Positions 43,515-52,986 of a stretch of DNA of 64,000 nucleotides are shown one piece after another (position 1 is the first letter of the stretch; every line of letters begins with the position of its first letter). Source of the DNA: Thermodesulfovibrio yellowstonii DSM 11347 (GTDB taxonomy: Bacteria; Nitrospirota; Thermodesulfovibrionia; Thermodesulfovibrionales; Thermodesulfovibrionaceae); the NCBI RefSeq assembly GCF_000020985.1, contig NC_011296.1, positions 1,416,001-1,480,000 on the forward strand, in the 5' to 3' direction. The position numbers and the translations under genes were made by a program. The notes under the pieces are model-generated. The model was not told the DNA's origin. It ran no database searches and saw only the letters and a program-made list of their open reading frames with translations.

Positions 43515-44732
43515 ATGCTAATTGTTCAAAAATATGGTGGCACTTCTGTTGCAAATATTGAAAGAATAAAGGCTGTTGCTGAAAGAGTTTCAAAAACAGC
43601 AAAAGAAGGAAACAAAGTAGTAGTTGTTGTCTCTGCAATGGCTGGAGAAACTGATAAACTTATAGGTCTTGCCCATCAGGTATGTTCAGACCCACCAGAA
43701 AGAGAAATGGACCTTCTTCTTTCTTCAGGAGAAAGAGTTACAGCTGCATTGACTGCAATGGCTTTGTATGGACTTGGACATAAAGCTATTGCTCTTACTG
43801 GAAGGCAGATGGGAATAATTACAGATGCAGTACATACGAAGGCAAGAATTGAGAAAATTATTGCAACAAGAGCAGTCAAAGCTCTTGAAGAAGGATATAT
43901 TGTTGTGGTTGCAGGATTTCAGGGTATTACAGAAGATGAAGATGTAACTACACTTGGAAGAGGCGGTTCAGATTTAACAGCCGTAGCAATAGCAGCAGCA
44001 TTAAATGCTGATTTATGTGAAATTTACACAGATGTTGATGGCGTATTTACAGCTGACCCTAATATTGCTCCAAATGCTCGGAAACTTGAGAAAATTTCCT
44101 ATGAAGAAATGCTTGAGCTTGCTTCTCTTGGAGCAAAGGTTTTACAGACTCGTTCTGTTGAATTTGCTATGAAATACAATGTTCCTGTAGTAGTTCGTTC
44201 AAGTTTTAACTGGAATCCTGGAACATTAGTTACAAAGGAGGATAAAGATATGGAAAAAGTTGTAGTTTCAGGCATTGCCCATGACAAAAATCAGGCAAAG
44301 ATTACAATTCTTAAAGTCCCTGACAGACCTGGAATAGCAGCAAAACTTTTCAAAGCGGTTGCAGATGCCAATATTGTTGTTGATATGATTGTTCAGAATA
44401 TAAGTAGTGATGGCAAAGCAACTGATATTTCTTTCACTGTTCCAAAAACAGATGCTAAAAAGGCTTTAGAACTTACTGAAAAAATTTCTAAAGAACTGGG
44501 AGCTGAAGGTGTTCTTTTGAATGAAGACATAGCAAAAATTTCCATTGTAGGAGTCGGAATGAGAACTCACTCAGGTGTTGCAGCACAAATGTTTGAAGCT
44601 CTTGCAAATCATGGGATAAACATAATGGCAATAAGCACATCAGAGATAAAGATTTCATGTCTTATCAATGCTAAATATACTGAACTTGCTATAAGAGTGC
44701 TTCATGATACCTTTAAATTGGGTGAACAGTAA
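43515..44732 (+). CDS. lysC: Aspartate kinase
   Basis: 405 residues. The kinase motif is [15 protein letters not shown], with [15 protein letters not shown] and [18 protein letters not shown] in the kinase domain. Two ACT domains occupy about 265-405 ([20 protein letters not shown] and [22 protein letters not shown]). It phosphorylates aspartate, the entry to Lys, Thr, Met and diaminopimelate; the ACT pair implies feedback control, probably by Lys and/or Thr. The start has CGGAGG eight bases upstream. It heads a plus-strand run to 50.2 kb, and its stop overlaps the argJ start. Confidence 0.95.
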   Translation: MLIVQKYGGTSVANIERIKAVAERVSKTAKEGNKVVVVVSAMAGETDKLIGLAHQVCSDPPEREMDLLLSSGERVTAALTAMALYGLGHKAIALTGRQMGIITDAVHTKARIEKIIATRAVKALEEGYIVVVAGFQGITEDEDVTTLGRGGSDLTAVAIAAALNADLCEIYTDVDGVFTADPNIAPNARKLEKISYEEMLELASLGAKVLQTRSVEFAMKYNVPVVVRSSFNWNPGTLVTKEDKDMEKVVVSGIAHDKNQAKITILKVPDRPGIAAKLFKAVADANIVVDMIVQNISSDGKATDISFTVPKTDAKKALELTEKISKELGAEGVLLNEDIAKISIVGVGMRTHSGVAAQMFEALANHGINIMAISTSEIKISCLINAKYTELAIRVLHDTFKLGEQ

Positions 44733-45910
44733 TGGATATTGTTTCACCAAAGGGTTTTTTGTATTCAATAGCAAAAGCTCAAATTAAATATCCTGATAGA
44801 TATGATATTGCATTAATTTATTCTAAAAAACCCGCTCAGATAGCAGGAGTTTTTACTACAAACCAAATCAAAGCTGCTCCTGTAAAAATTTGCATGAAAA
44901 GAATACGTTCAGGAATCGCTCAGGCAGTGGTTTTAAACAGTGGAAATGCCAATGCATGCACAGGCAAAAAAGGAATTGAGGATGCCTTAAAAATAACAGA
45001 TTATTTAGCTGAAAAACTTAACATCAATACACATTACATATTCCCTCTTTCTACAGGAGTTATTGGAATGCCCATGCCAGTTGATAGAATACTTAACGCA
45101 TTGAATGACCTTATAAAAAATCTTGGTAATGCCCAACCAATGCAGGTTGCAGAGGCAATAATGACCACTGATACTTTTCCAAAGATTACATTCAGGCAAA
45201 TTCAAACACCATCACCAATAACAATTCTTGGGATATGTAAAGGCGCAGGAATGATTTCTCCAAATATGGCAACAATGTTATGCACAGTTTTAACCGATGC
45301 AAAAATCAGTTCAGATTTAATGAAAGAAGCATTAAAAGATGCTGTGGCACAGAGTTTTAACTCAATCACAGTTGATGGAGATATGTCAACCAATGATACA
45401 GTGCTAATGCTTGCAAATGGAGAATCTGATATCAAGATAGAAAGGAAAACTGCTTTATGGAAACAGTTCAAAAGTGCTCTTAGCGACCTATGTAGTGAGC
45501 TTTCTAAGATGATAGTAAAAGACGGAGAAGGAGCAACAAAGTTTGTGACCATTATTGTCAAAGAGGCTAAAACAACTCAAGAAGCAAGAAGAGTGGCAAG
45601 AGCAGTAGCTAACTCTCTTCTTGTTAAAACAGCTCTTTACGGGAATGACCCCAACTGGGGAAGAATAATTGCTGCAGTTGGATACTCTGGAGTTCCTGTG
45701 AAAGAAGAAAGAATTGAAATTTATATAAATGGCATATGCCTTTTTCAGAAAGGACTGCCAACAATGAAAGAAGAAGAATTAAAAGAATCTTTAAAACAAA
45801 AAGAGATTGAAGTTTTGATAAACCTGAATTCAGGGAAAGGACAGACAAAAATATTTACAACTGATTTATCAGAAGAATATGTCAGAATAAACTCAGCATA
45901 CAGAACATAA
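44732..45910 (+). CDS. argJ: Bifunctional ornithine acetyltransferase/N-acetylglutamate synthase
   Basis: 392 residues. The self-cleavage site is KGAGMISPNMATMLC, with Thr181 as the new N-terminal nucleophile of the beta chain. The substrate segment NDPNWGRIIAAVGYSGV and the C-terminal EYVRINSAYRT are typical. It recycles the acetyl group between ornithine and glutamate in arginine synthesis. It overlaps lysC by one base and is followed ten bases later by clpS. Mono- or bifunctional status cannot be read from sequence. Confidence 0.95.
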   Translation: MDIVSPKGFLYSIAKAQIKYPDRYDIALIYSKKPAQIAGVFTTNQIKAAPVKICMKRIRSGIAQAVVLNSGNANACTGKKGIEDALKITDYLAEKLNINTHYIFPLSTGVIGMPMPVDRILNALNDLIKNLGNAQPMQVAEAIMTTDTFPKITFRQIQTPSPITILGICKGAGMISPNMATMLCTVLTDAKISSDLMKEALKDAVAQSFNSITVDGDMSTNDTVLMLANGESDIKIERKTALWKQFKSALSDLCSELSKMIVKDGEGATKFVTIIVKEAKTTQEARRVARAVANSLLVKTALYGNDPNWGRIIAAVGYSGVPVKEERIEIYINGICLFQKGLPTMKEEELKESLKQKEIEVLINLNSGKGQTKIFTTDLSEEYVRINSAYRT

Positions 45911-45920
45911 ACTGATACAT

Positions 45921-46226
45921 ATGGAAGAAAAAATCTTCTTTGATGAAAAAGAAGAAATTTCAATTGACAGACCAGAACTCTACAGAGTTTATCTTCTAAA
46001 TGATGATTACACTACAATGGATTTTGTTGTGTATGTTTTAATGACAATTTTTGATAAATCAAAAGTAGAAGCCACTGCAATTATGCTTCATGTTCACAAA
46101 CACGGAAAAGGTCTTGCAGGTATATATCCAAAGGAGATCGCAGAGACAAAGGTATATCAGGTTGAAAGCCTTGCAAGAGCAAAAGGTTTTCCGTTAAAAT
46201 GCAGTATAGAAAGAAATGATCAATAA
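45921..46226 (+). CDS. clpS: ATP-dependent Clp protease adaptor ClpS
   Basis: 101 residues. The ClpS core is YRVYLLNDDYTTMDFVVYVLMTIF with the Asn-Asp of the N-degron pocket, followed by MLHVHKHGKGLAGIYPKEIAETKV. It delivers substrates with N-terminal Leu, Phe, Trp or Tyr to ClpAP. It overlaps clpA by 11 bases, and aat follows clpA, so recognition, unfolding and tagging genes lie together. Confidence 0.96.
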   Translation: MEEKIFFDEKEEISIDRPELYRVYLLNDDYTTMDFVVYVLMTIFDKSKVEATAIMLHVHKHGKGLAGIYPKEIAETKVYQVESLARAKGFPLKCSIERNDQ

Positions 46227-48438
46227 AGATTTACAAATCATAATATCAGCTACTGTTGAAGATGCCATTGAAAGAGGACACCAATATCTTACAGTTGAAC
46301 ATCTTCTTTATGCTATTCTTCATGATGAATTTGGTATAGAAATCATTAAAAACTGTGGTGGAGATCCTGAGCAAATTAAAAGAAATCTTGAAAGATTTCT
46401 TGAAGAACAGATTCCTAAGAGAAAAAATAAAGGACAGACACATCCAACAGTAAGTTTTCAAAGGGTAATGGAAAGAACACTGAATCATATAAAAAGTGCA
46501 GAAAAAAAAGAAGCTGATGCAGGAGATTTTCTTGCTTCCATGTTCCTTGAAGAAGATGCATATGCTGTAAATCTTCTTAAATCATATGGCATAACAAGAA
46601 TTGACATTTTAAATTACATTTCTCATGGAATTCCTAAAACAGGATTTGAAGAATCTCTTAAAAAAGAGGATAAAAAAGAAGACCCTCTTAAAACCTTTAC
46701 GATAGAACTTGTAGAAAAAGCACGCAAGGGTGAAATTGACCCAATAATTGGAAGACATCTTGAACTTGAAAGAGTTATTCAAGTTTTAAGTAGAAGAAGG
46801 AAAAATAACGTTGTTCTGGTTGGAGAACCCGGAGTTGGCAAAACAGCAATTGTAGAAGGACTTGCTCTAAAAGTCGCTGATGGAGATGTTCCATCACATC
46901 TTAAAAATATCAAAATCTTTGCACTTGATATGGGTTCTTTGCTTGCCGGGACAAAATACAGAGGAGATTTTGAGGCAAGAATGAAGGCTTTAATAAACTC
47001 TCTTTACAAAATCAAAGACTGTATACTTTTTATAGATGAAATTCACACAATTGTTGGTGCAGGTTCCGCAAGTGGAAGCACAATTGATGCATCCAATCTT
47101 TTAAAACCTGTTTTGATTGAGGGTAAAATTCGTTGCATTGGAGCTACAACTTATGAAGAATACAGAAACTACTTTGAAAAAGACAGAGCCCTTTCAAGAA
47201 GATTTCAAAAAATAGATATTTCTGAACCATCAGAAGAAGAAACATTTGAAATTCTTAAAGGACTTAAATCTTACTATGAAGAGTATCATGAAGTTAAATA
47301 TACTGATGAAGCATTACGCTCAGCAGCGCATCTTTCAGCAAAATATATAAATGAAAGGTTTTTACCTGATAAAGCAATTGATGTTATTGATGAAGCAGGT
47401 GCGGTTGTAAGACTCTATCACAATGAGAATCCCGTGGTTGATGAGAAAATAATTGAGCAAGTAATTGCAAAAATAGCAAGAATACCCTCTCAAGAGGTAA
47501 CTTCAAATGAAGTTGAGCGTTTAAAAAATCTTGAATCTGAATTAAAGTCTGTAATTTTTGGACAGGATGAAGCAGTCAAAGCAGTTGTAAGGGTAATTAA
47601 ACTTGCCAAAGCTGGACTAAAAGAACCTCAGCGACCAATAGGTTGTTTTCTTTTTACAGGTCCAACAGGTGTTGGTAAAACAGAACTGGCACGTCAACTT
47701 GCAAAGATACTTGGCATTGGTTTTATAAGATTTGATATGAGTGAGTATATGGAAAAACATTCCGTTGCAAAGCTTATAGGTGCTCCGCCAGGATATATTG
47801 GTTTTGAACAAGGTGGGCTTCTTACAGAACAAATCAGGAAAAATCCTCACTGTGTGCTTTTGCTTGATGAGATAGAAAAAGCTCATGAAGAAATATTCAA
47901 TATATTACTTCAGGTTATGGATTACGGAACCCTAACAGATAACACAGGAAGAAAAGCAGATATGAGAAATGTTATCCTTATTATGACTTCAAATGTTGGA
48001 GCAAGAGAAATGGAAAAAGCTGTAATAGGCTTTGGAGATAGAACTTCTGAGCAACTTCAAAAAACTAAAGATGCAATAGAAAGACTTTTTAGTCCTGAAT
48101 TTCGTAATAGATTGGATGCAGTAGTGACATTCAATTCATTGCCTGAAGAGACTGTTTTAAAAATAGTTGACAAGTTTATAAATGAACTTAATGAGCAGCT
48201 TTTATCAAAAAATATTTATGTTGAAATTACTGACGAAACGCGAAAGTGGCTTGCTCAAAAAGGATTTGACATAAAATTTGGAGCAAGACCTCTTCAAAGA
48301 CTTATACAAAAAGAGATAAAAGCACCTTTGGTTGAAGAGATTCTGTTTGGAAAACTTAAAAATGGTGGTAAAGTTCTTGTAAATATCCATGAAGACAGGC
48401 TTTTCTTTGAGATAGATGACAGCATATTTGCTTCATGA
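46216..48438 (+). CDS. clpA: ATP-dependent Clp protease ATP-binding subunit ClpA
   Basis: 740 residues. The N-domain (1-145) binds ClpS. AAA+ domain 1 has Walker A GEPGVGKTA and Walker B ILFIDEIHTIVGAG. AAA+ domain 2 has GPTGVGKTELARQLA and VLLLDEIEKAHEEIFNILLQVMD. The lack of a ClpB-type middle coiled coil and the clpS neighbour identify it as ClpA. The hexamer unfolds substrates into ClpP, which is not encoded in the window. It overlaps clpS and aat. Confidence 0.96.
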   Translation: MINKDLQIIISATVEDAIERGHQYLTVEHLLYAILHDEFGIEIIKNCGGDPEQIKRNLERFLEEQIPKRKNKGQTHPTVSFQRVMERTLNHIKSAEKKEADAGDFLASMFLEEDAYAVNLLKSYGITRIDILNYISHGIPKTGFEESLKKEDKKEDPLKTFTIELVEKARKGEIDPIIGRHLELERVIQVLSRRRKNNVVLVGEPGVGKTAIVEGLALKVADGDVPSHLKNIKIFALDMGSLLAGTKYRGDFEARMKALINSLYKIKDCILFIDEIHTIVGAGSASGSTIDASNLLKPVLIEGKIRCIGATTYEEYRNYFEKDRALSRRFQKIDISEPSEEETFEILKGLKSYYEEYHEVKYTDEALRSAAHLSAKYINERFLPDKAIDVIDEAGAVVRLYHNENPVVDEKIIEQVIAKIARIPSQEVTSNEVERLKNLESELKSVIFGQDEAVKAVVRVIKLAKAGLKEPQRPIGCFLFTGPTGVGKTELARQLAKILGIGFIRFDMSEYMEKHSVAKLIGAPPGYIGFEQGGLLTEQIRKNPHCVLLLDEIEKAHEEIFNILLQVMDYGTLTDNTGRKADMRNVILIMTSNVGAREMEKAVIGFGDRTSEQLQKTKDAIERLFSPEFRNRLDAVVTFNSLPEETVLKIVDKFINELNEQLLSKNIYVEITDETRKWLAQKGFDIKFGARPLQRLIQKEIKAPLVEEILFGKLKNGGKVLVNIHEDRLFFEIDDSIFAS

Positions 48439-49150
48439 TGAATTAATTTTTCCTCATCCAGAATACGCAGACCCTGATGGATTGCTTGCAATTGGAGGAG
48501 ACCTCAGTCCCGACAGACTTATACTTGCATACAAATCAGGAATTTTCCCATGGTATAATCACAAACCAATTCTCTGGTGGTCACCCTCTAAAAGGCCACT
48601 GATATTTCCGAGACTCTTTAAGATGTCAAGAAGTCTTTATCAGACTTTAAAAAAAGATATTTATAGAGTAAGCTTTGATAAAGACTTTGTCACTGTTATT
48701 AAAGGATGCGCCACTGCTCCAAGAAAAGATTCAACAGGAACATGGATTACAGAGGAAATGATAGAAGCTTATACACTACTTCACAAGCTTGGATTTGCAC
48801 ATTCAGTAGAAGTGTGGTTTAATGATAAAATTGTTGGAGGACTTTACGGAATCTCTATTGGAAGAGCCTTTTTTGGAGAGTCAATGTTTACACTCATGAA
48901 AGATGCTTCAAAGGTTGCTATCTCATGTCTTGTTGAGCATTTGATTTTAAATAATTTTTATTTTATTGACTGCCAGATTACAAATAAACATCTCATTCGG
49001 CTTGGAGCTTACGAAATACCTCGTTCAGTTTTTCTCATTTTGCTGAAAGAGGCGGTCCAGAAGGAAACCCTTACAAACAAATGGGATAGAGATTTTGAAT
49101 TTACATCAAAAACAGCAAAGTTTTTAAAAGAAAAACTTATACCGAGGTAA
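48416..49150 (+). CDS. aat: Leucyl/phenylalanyl-tRNA-protein transferase
   Basis: 244 residues. The family motifs are FPHPEYADPDGLLAIGGDLSPDRL, YKSGIFPWYN, WWSPSKRPLI and GGLYGISIGRAFFGESMF. It adds Leu or Phe to proteins with N-terminal Lys or Arg, creating primary degrons for ClpS-ClpAP. The start lies 23 bases inside the end of clpA, suggesting coupled expression. Confidence 0.96.
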   Translation: MTAYLLHDELIFPHPEYADPDGLLAIGGDLSPDRLILAYKSGIFPWYNHKPILWWSPSKRPLIFPRLFKMSRSLYQTLKKDIYRVSFDKDFVTVIKGCATAPRKDSTGTWITEEMIEAYTLLHKLGFAHSVEVWFNDKIVGGLYGISIGRAFFGESMFTLMKDASKVAISCLVEHLILNNFYFIDCQITNKHLIRLGAYEIPRSVFLILLKEAVQKETLTNKWDRDFEFTSKTAKFLKEKLIPR

Positions 49151-49153
49151 AAT

Positions 49154-49828
49154 ATGAAGCTAATTCTTTTTGATATTGATGGCACTTTAATTAGCGCTGG
49201 TGGCGCTGGAACGCGTTCGCTTAATAAAGCCTTTGAAGAAATTTTAGGAATTAAAGACGCGTTCAAAAACTTTGAAATGGCAGGCAAAACTGATATCCAG
49301 ATAATAAAAGAAGGGCTCATGTTTGCAGGAATTGAACCTTCCATGTCTTTGGTTAATGAACTAATTGAGAGCTATCTTAATAATCTCAAAGTTGAAATTA
49401 ATAACAACTCAAAACACCTAAAACCTGGAGTAAAAGAATTTATAGAGTTTATTTATTACGAATTAAATTATCCATTAGGACTTCTTACAGGCAACCTTGA
49501 AAAAGGAGCGAGAATCAAACTTGAACCATTCGGACTTAATTTATTTTTCCCTGTGGGTGCCTTTGGAAGTGATCATGAAGATAGAAATCAGCTTTTACCT
49601 ATAGCAATTGACAGATTTTCAAAAAAATTTAAATATTCCATAGATTTTCATCAATGTATTGTTATCGGCGATACCCCAAGAGATGTAGCCTGTGCAAAGC
49701 CATACGGAGCAAAGGTGATAGCTGTTGCTACAGGTCCTTATAGTGTAAAAGATTTACAAACAACAGATGCAGACATTGTGGTTGAAAGCCTATCGGAAAC
49801 CACTAAAATTTTAACACTGCTTTCTTAA
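49154..49828 (+). CDS. HAD-family phosphatase (phosphoglycolate phosphatase-like)
   Basis: 224 residues. HAD motif I is LFDIDGTLISAGG (nucleophile Asp8), motif II lies in GLLTGN, and motif III/IV is VIGDTPRDVACAKPYGAKVIAVATG. The cap is of the small helical Gph/PGP type. Substrate specificity cannot be read; phosphoglycolate phosphatase is the usual default. It is four bases downstream of aat and two bases upstream of the GGQ gene. Confidence 0.85.
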   Translation: MKLILFDIDGTLISAGGAGTRSLNKAFEEILGIKDAFKNFEMAGKTDIQIIKEGLMFAGIEPSMSLVNELIESYLNNLKVEINNNSKHLKPGVKEFIEFIYYELNYPLGLLTGNLEKGARIKLEPFGLNLFFPVGAFGSDHEDRNQLLPIAIDRFSKKFKYSIDFHQCIVIGDTPRDVACAKPYGAKVIAVATGPYSVKDLQTTDADIVVESLSETTKILTLLS

Positions 49829-49829
49829 A

Positions 49830-50174
49830 ATGGGGAAATTTCCTGTAACTGAAAAAAAAGAAAAAGAGCTTTTAGAAGAAATGCAAAAGCTGGGCATAAA
49901 GGAATCAGATATTGAAGAGAAATTTATCAAATGTTCAGGACATGGAGGGCAGAAACTTAATAAAACATCAACAGGAGTTTATTTAAAACACATACCCTCT
50001 GCCATTGAAGTAAAATGCACAAAAGAAAGATCGCAGGGATTAAATCGTTTTTTTGCGCGCAGAATGTTGGTGGAAAAAATAAAAGAATTCATAGGGATTC
50101 CTACAAAAAAGCAAATAGAAATAGAAAAAATAAGGAAGAAGAAAGTTAAAAAGCAAAGAAATTCACAACTGTAG
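49830..50174 (+). CDS. Small GGQ-motif protein (peptide chain release factor-like)
   Basis: 114 residues: only the peptidyl-hydrolase domain of class I release factors. FIKCSGHGGQKLNKTSTGVYL has GGQ at 39-41, and a basic C-terminal tail (about 85-114) is present. There is no codon-recognition domain. Such proteins rescue stalled ribosomes (ArfB/YaeJ or C12orf65/PrfH-like); the long basic tail resembles the part of ArfB that enters the empty mRNA channel. The exact subfamily is uncertain. Confidence 0.8.
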   Translation: MGKFPVTEKKEKELLEEMQKLGIKESDIEEKFIKCSGHGGQKLNKTSTGVYLKHIPSAIEVKCTKERSQGLNRFFARRMLVEKIKEFIGIPTKKQIEIEKIRKKKVKKQRNSQL

Positions 50175-50225
50175 CTAAAAGTCTTAGCCCTTTAAATAAA
50201 AAGGGGGATTCCTCAGGCTTTCAAT

Positions 50226-50251
50226 AAAAAAGGGGAGCAAATTTGCTCCCC
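50226..50251 (-). terminator. Rho-independent terminator of atpE
   Basis: On the minus strand a near-perfect palindrome (GGGGAGCAA pairing with TTGCTCCCC, 50232-50251) is followed by six T residues (50231-50226). It begins about 20 bases after the atpE stop, so the a-c gene pair ends here. Confidence 0.88.
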
Positions 50252-50271
50252 TCTGCAAAAAATAAGAAAAA

Positions 50272-50604
50272 TTACTTTACAAAAGGATTTGCATAGAAGG
50301 TAATAAGAACAAATACGAGAACATAAATAACCAGAGACTCAATTAATGCAAGACCTACGATAAAGAGTGTCATGAGCTTTCCTGTGACTCCAGGATTTCT
50401 TGCAGAACCCTCAAGAATACCTCTAAGACCCTGTCCCATTCCAGCTCCACCACCACCAGCTGCTGCACCAAGTCCAATCAATGCACCGGCTGTAGCATAT
50501 CCATAATAGTTAAGCTTTGCAGGATCAGAATCAGCTGCAAATACTGCTGAGGCTGTTAAAACAACCACAAGAGCTACCATAAGAATTACGAAAAATTTTC
50601 TCAT
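50272..50604 (-). CDS. atpE: ATP synthase F0 subunit c, with signal-like N-terminal extension
   Basis: 110 residues. Residues 1-23 form a basic-hydrophobic segment ending ASAVFAAD that resembles a cleavable signal peptide. The hairpin follows: a Gly-rich helix 1 (GAAAGGGGAGMGQGLRG), the polar loop EGSARNPG, and helix 2 LALIESLVIYVLV with the ion-binding Glu. Gln in helix 1 and Glu-Ser in helix 2 match part of the known Na+-binding set (Gln32, Glu65, Ser66 of Ilyobacter). The next residue is Leu, not Thr, so ion preference is open. It follows atpB; the other ATP synthase genes are not here. Confidence 0.95.
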   Translation of the reverse strand: MRKFFVILMVALVVVLTASAVFAADSDPAKLNYYGYATAGALIGLGAAAGGGGAGMGQGLRGILEGSARNPGVTGKLMTLFIVGLALIESLVIYVLVFVLITFYANPFVK

Positions 50605-50632
50605 TGCTTCTTCCCTCCTTTCTTTTTATTAT

Positions 50633-51286
50633 TTAGTGAGCTTCTTCAACTGCACCTGCTATATAAACAGCGGTTAATAACATGAAAACATATGCCTGAA
50701 GTACGCTAACCAGTGTTCCCAAACACAGAAAAGCAACTGGCACTATCAATGGAGCAAGAATTCCCAGTACCATTAACAGTAGATGTTTTCCAAACATGTT
50801 ACCAAAAAGTCGGACACCCAGTGTAAGAGGTCTTGCTAAATGGGTGATCCACTCAACAACAAACATAAACAACATAAATGGAATAGCATAAATACTTCTT
50901 ATTGGACCAAAGAAAAATTCTAAATAACGAATGCCATGTACTTTAAATCCCATATACTGATAAATAAAAAATACAGGAATAGCCATTGAAAAAGTAACAT
51001 TAACATTAGAAGTCGGAGACTCAAATCCAGGAATAAGACCAAAAAGATTGCCGACTAAAATATAAATAAAAAGAGTCCCCAAAAGAGGTAAAAATTTGTC
51101 TCCCCAATGATGTCCTATGCTTGTTCTTGCCTGTCCTTGAAGAAATTCTACCAGAACTTCCATCAAATTCTGCAGACCTGCTGGAACCATTTTAAGATTA
51201 CTTCTAACAATTAAAGACACAATAATAATTAATATAATTGCTAACCATGAATAACTAACAAAGGGAGGAATTGAGGGTATTAACAT
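50633..51286 (-). CDS. atpB: ATP synthase F0 subunit a
   Basis: 217 residues with five to six membrane helices. The essential Arg lies in RPLTLGVRLFGNMFGKHLLL; the last helix reads LQAYVFMLLTAVYIAGAVEEAH. It forms the ion half-channels with the c-ring. The start is awkward: the strong AGGAGG lies about 30 bases upstream of the ATG with a stop (TAA) in this frame in between, while the codons just before the ATG (EAPTFLG) look plausible for an a-subunit head. ATG 51284-51286 is the only canonical start available. Confidence 0.93.
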   Translation of the reverse strand: MLIPSIPPFVSYSWLAIILIIIVSLIVRSNLKMVPAGLQNLMEVLVEFLQGQARTSIGHHWGDKFLPLLGTLFIYILVGNLFGLIPGFESPTSNVNVTFSMAIPVFFIYQYMGFKVHGIRYLEFFFGPIRSIYAIPFMLFMFVVEWITHLARPLTLGVRLFGNMFGKHLLLMVLGILAPLIVPVAFLCLGTLVSVLQAYVFMLLTAVYIAGAVEEAH

Positions 51287-51446
51287 TCCTAAAAAAGTTG
51301 GTGCTTCCCTTTAAGCCTCCTTTCTTATTTTTTGATTAAGTTATAATACATAAAAATTTTTCAAATGTCAAGCATAAAATAAGACTTCTTTTATTTATTT
51401 GATTTTCTTATTCTTCGGCTTCATCTCGAGAAAATTCTTCAAATTC

Positions 51447-51455
51447 TGTTACAAT
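51447..51455 (+). promoter_or_regulatory. Extended -10 promoter, leaderless
   Basis: TGTTACAAT is a full TGnTANAAT extended -10 element. The ATG at 51461 comes five bases after it, so transcription should start on the A of the ATG. There is no Shine-Dalgarno sequence. Confidence 0.55.
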
Positions 51456-51460
51456 TTTTT

Positions 51461-52363
51461 ATGGATCCTGTTACACATACTCTTTCTGGATTTGTCTTGA
51501 GTAAAACTATAACTAAAAATAAAACCATTCTTGCCATCATTCTTGTTACTTCATTAATTCCTGATTTAGATATCCTTTTAAGATTACATAGTAAAGAGCT
51601 TTTTCTAATGCATCATAGAGGAATTACTCACGGAATTGGAGCTTTATTTTTATTTCCTCTTTTACCTGCAATAATTTTTCGCAGAAAGTTAGGTTTTTTT
51701 AAAGCATATATCACCTCTTTCATAGCTTATGCACTTCATATCTTTTTTGACCTTACAAATCAATATGGAACAAAAATTCTTTCTCCCTTTGATTGGAACT
51801 CTTATAATCTTTCTTTAACTTTCATAATTGACCCTTATGTTTTATTGCCTCTTTTATTAGCAGTTGTATTTTCAATCAAATTCAAAAAGCAGGCAAAATT
51901 TCTGTATATATTCTCAATGATATTTATTACCGTATACATAGGAACTAAGGCATATCTTAAAACAGAGGCAAAAGATTTTCTGAAACAAAAAATAGAAGCC
52001 CATCAATACAGAGTTTATCCTCTTCCAAATGATTTTTTAAGATGGTGGTTTATAGCAAGACATTCAGATGAATATATAACAGGATTTGTTGACTTGTTTA
52101 CAAAAAAAGTGTATTTTGATGAAAGATATAAAATTAAGAATGACCCTGCAATTGTAAAATCAAAAGAATCCGAATCTGTAAAAGCATTGCTTTCCTTTGC
52201 AAAACATCCAGTGGCAGAAATTAAACATGAAGGAGATGTGACTGTAGTGCTTTGGCGAGAGCTATCCTATGGATTTTTACCTGATGACAGATTTACTGCT
52301 AAGGTCTGGCTGAAAGAATCTCCACAAGGTTATAAAATAATAAATGCTAACCTAAGAATATGA
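51461..52363 (+). CDS. Membrane-bound metal-dependent hydrolase (YdjM/DUF457 family)
   Basis: 300 residues. The N-terminal family motifs are MDPVTHTLSGFVLSK, LIPDLDILLRL and MHHRGITHGIGALFL, the His/Asp set of YdjM-like proteins, followed by about four membrane helices up to 165. The C-terminal part (about 170-300) is soluble and less conserved. Activity is unknown in the family. It overlaps queE by four bases. Confidence 0.85.
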   Translation: MDPVTHTLSGFVLSKTITKNKTILAIILVTSLIPDLDILLRLHSKELFLMHHRGITHGIGALFLFPLLPAIIFRRKLGFFKAYITSFIAYALHIFFDLTNQYGTKILSPFDWNSYNLSLTFIIDPYVLLPLLLAVVFSIKFKKQAKFLYIFSMIFITVYIGTKAYLKTEAKDFLKQKIEAHQYRVYPLPNDFLRWWFIARHSDEYITGFVDLFTKKVYFDERYKIKNDPAIVKSKESESVKALLSFAKHPVAEIKHEGDVTVVLWRELSYGFLPDDRFTAKVWLKESPQGYKIINANLRI

Positions 52364-52986
52364 AAGTCTGCGAAATCTTTACAAGTATTCAGGGAGAGAG
52401 TTCTCTTGCTGGAATTCCAATGGTTTTTGTAAGGCTGACTGGATGCAATCTCAGATGTAGTTACTGTGATACAAAATATGCCTATTATGAAGGAGAAGAA
52501 CTTTCAATAAATAAAGTTTTAGAGAAAATTCACTCTTTTCCCTTTCAATATGTTGAAATCACGGGAGGAGAACCTCTTTTACAGGATGAAACATACAAGC
52601 TCATAAATGAACTTGTAAAAAGTCATAATGTCCTTATTGAAACAAATGGTTCTATCCCTATTGAAAAAGTCAATCCTGAAGTAAAAATAATTATGGATAT
52701 AAAAACTCCAGGAAGCGGAATGAGTGAAAAAAATTACATTGAAAATTTGAGATTTCTTAAAAAAATTGATGAAGTTAAGTTTGTCTTAACAAACAGGGAT
52801 GACTATGAATGGGCAAAGAATTTTATAAAAAATCACGAAATAAAAGCTAATGAAATTCTATTTTCTCCTGCTTATGGAATACTCAATCCAGCAGAGCTTG
52901 CAAAATGGCTAATTAATGACGGAATTTCAGTAAGGTTAAATCTTCAGATTCATAAATACATTTTTGGTAATATAAGAGGTGTTTAG
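52360..52986 (+). CDS. queE: 7-carboxy-7-deazaguanine synthase
   Basis: 208 residues. A radical SAM motif Cx3Cx2C is in GCNLRCSYCDTKYAYY (Cys29, 33, 36), preceded by EIFTSIQGESSLAGIPMVFVRLTG, the QueE signature. EITGGEPLLQ is the SAM-binding GGE motif. It makes the deazapurine core of queuosine/preQ0 from carboxytetrahydropterin. No other queuosine gene lies nearby. Its TAG overlaps the TAA of the convergent rarA. Confidence 0.94.
   Translation: MKVCEIFTSIQGESSLAGIPMVFVRLTGCNLRCSYCDTKYAYYEGEELSINKVLEKIHSFPFQYVEITGGEPLLQDETYKLINELVKSHNVLIETNGSIPIEKVNPEVKIIMDIKTPGSGMSEKNYIENLRFLKKIDEVKFVLTNRDDYEWAKNFIKNHEIKANEILFSPAYGILNPAELAKWLINDGISVRLNLQIHKYIFGNIRGV

Noticed and set aside
50175-50225. CCCTTT...AAAGGG pairing after the GGQ gene as a plus-strand terminator
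   Set aside because: The stem is short and A/T-rich with no T-run; only the minus-strand atpE terminator is convincing.
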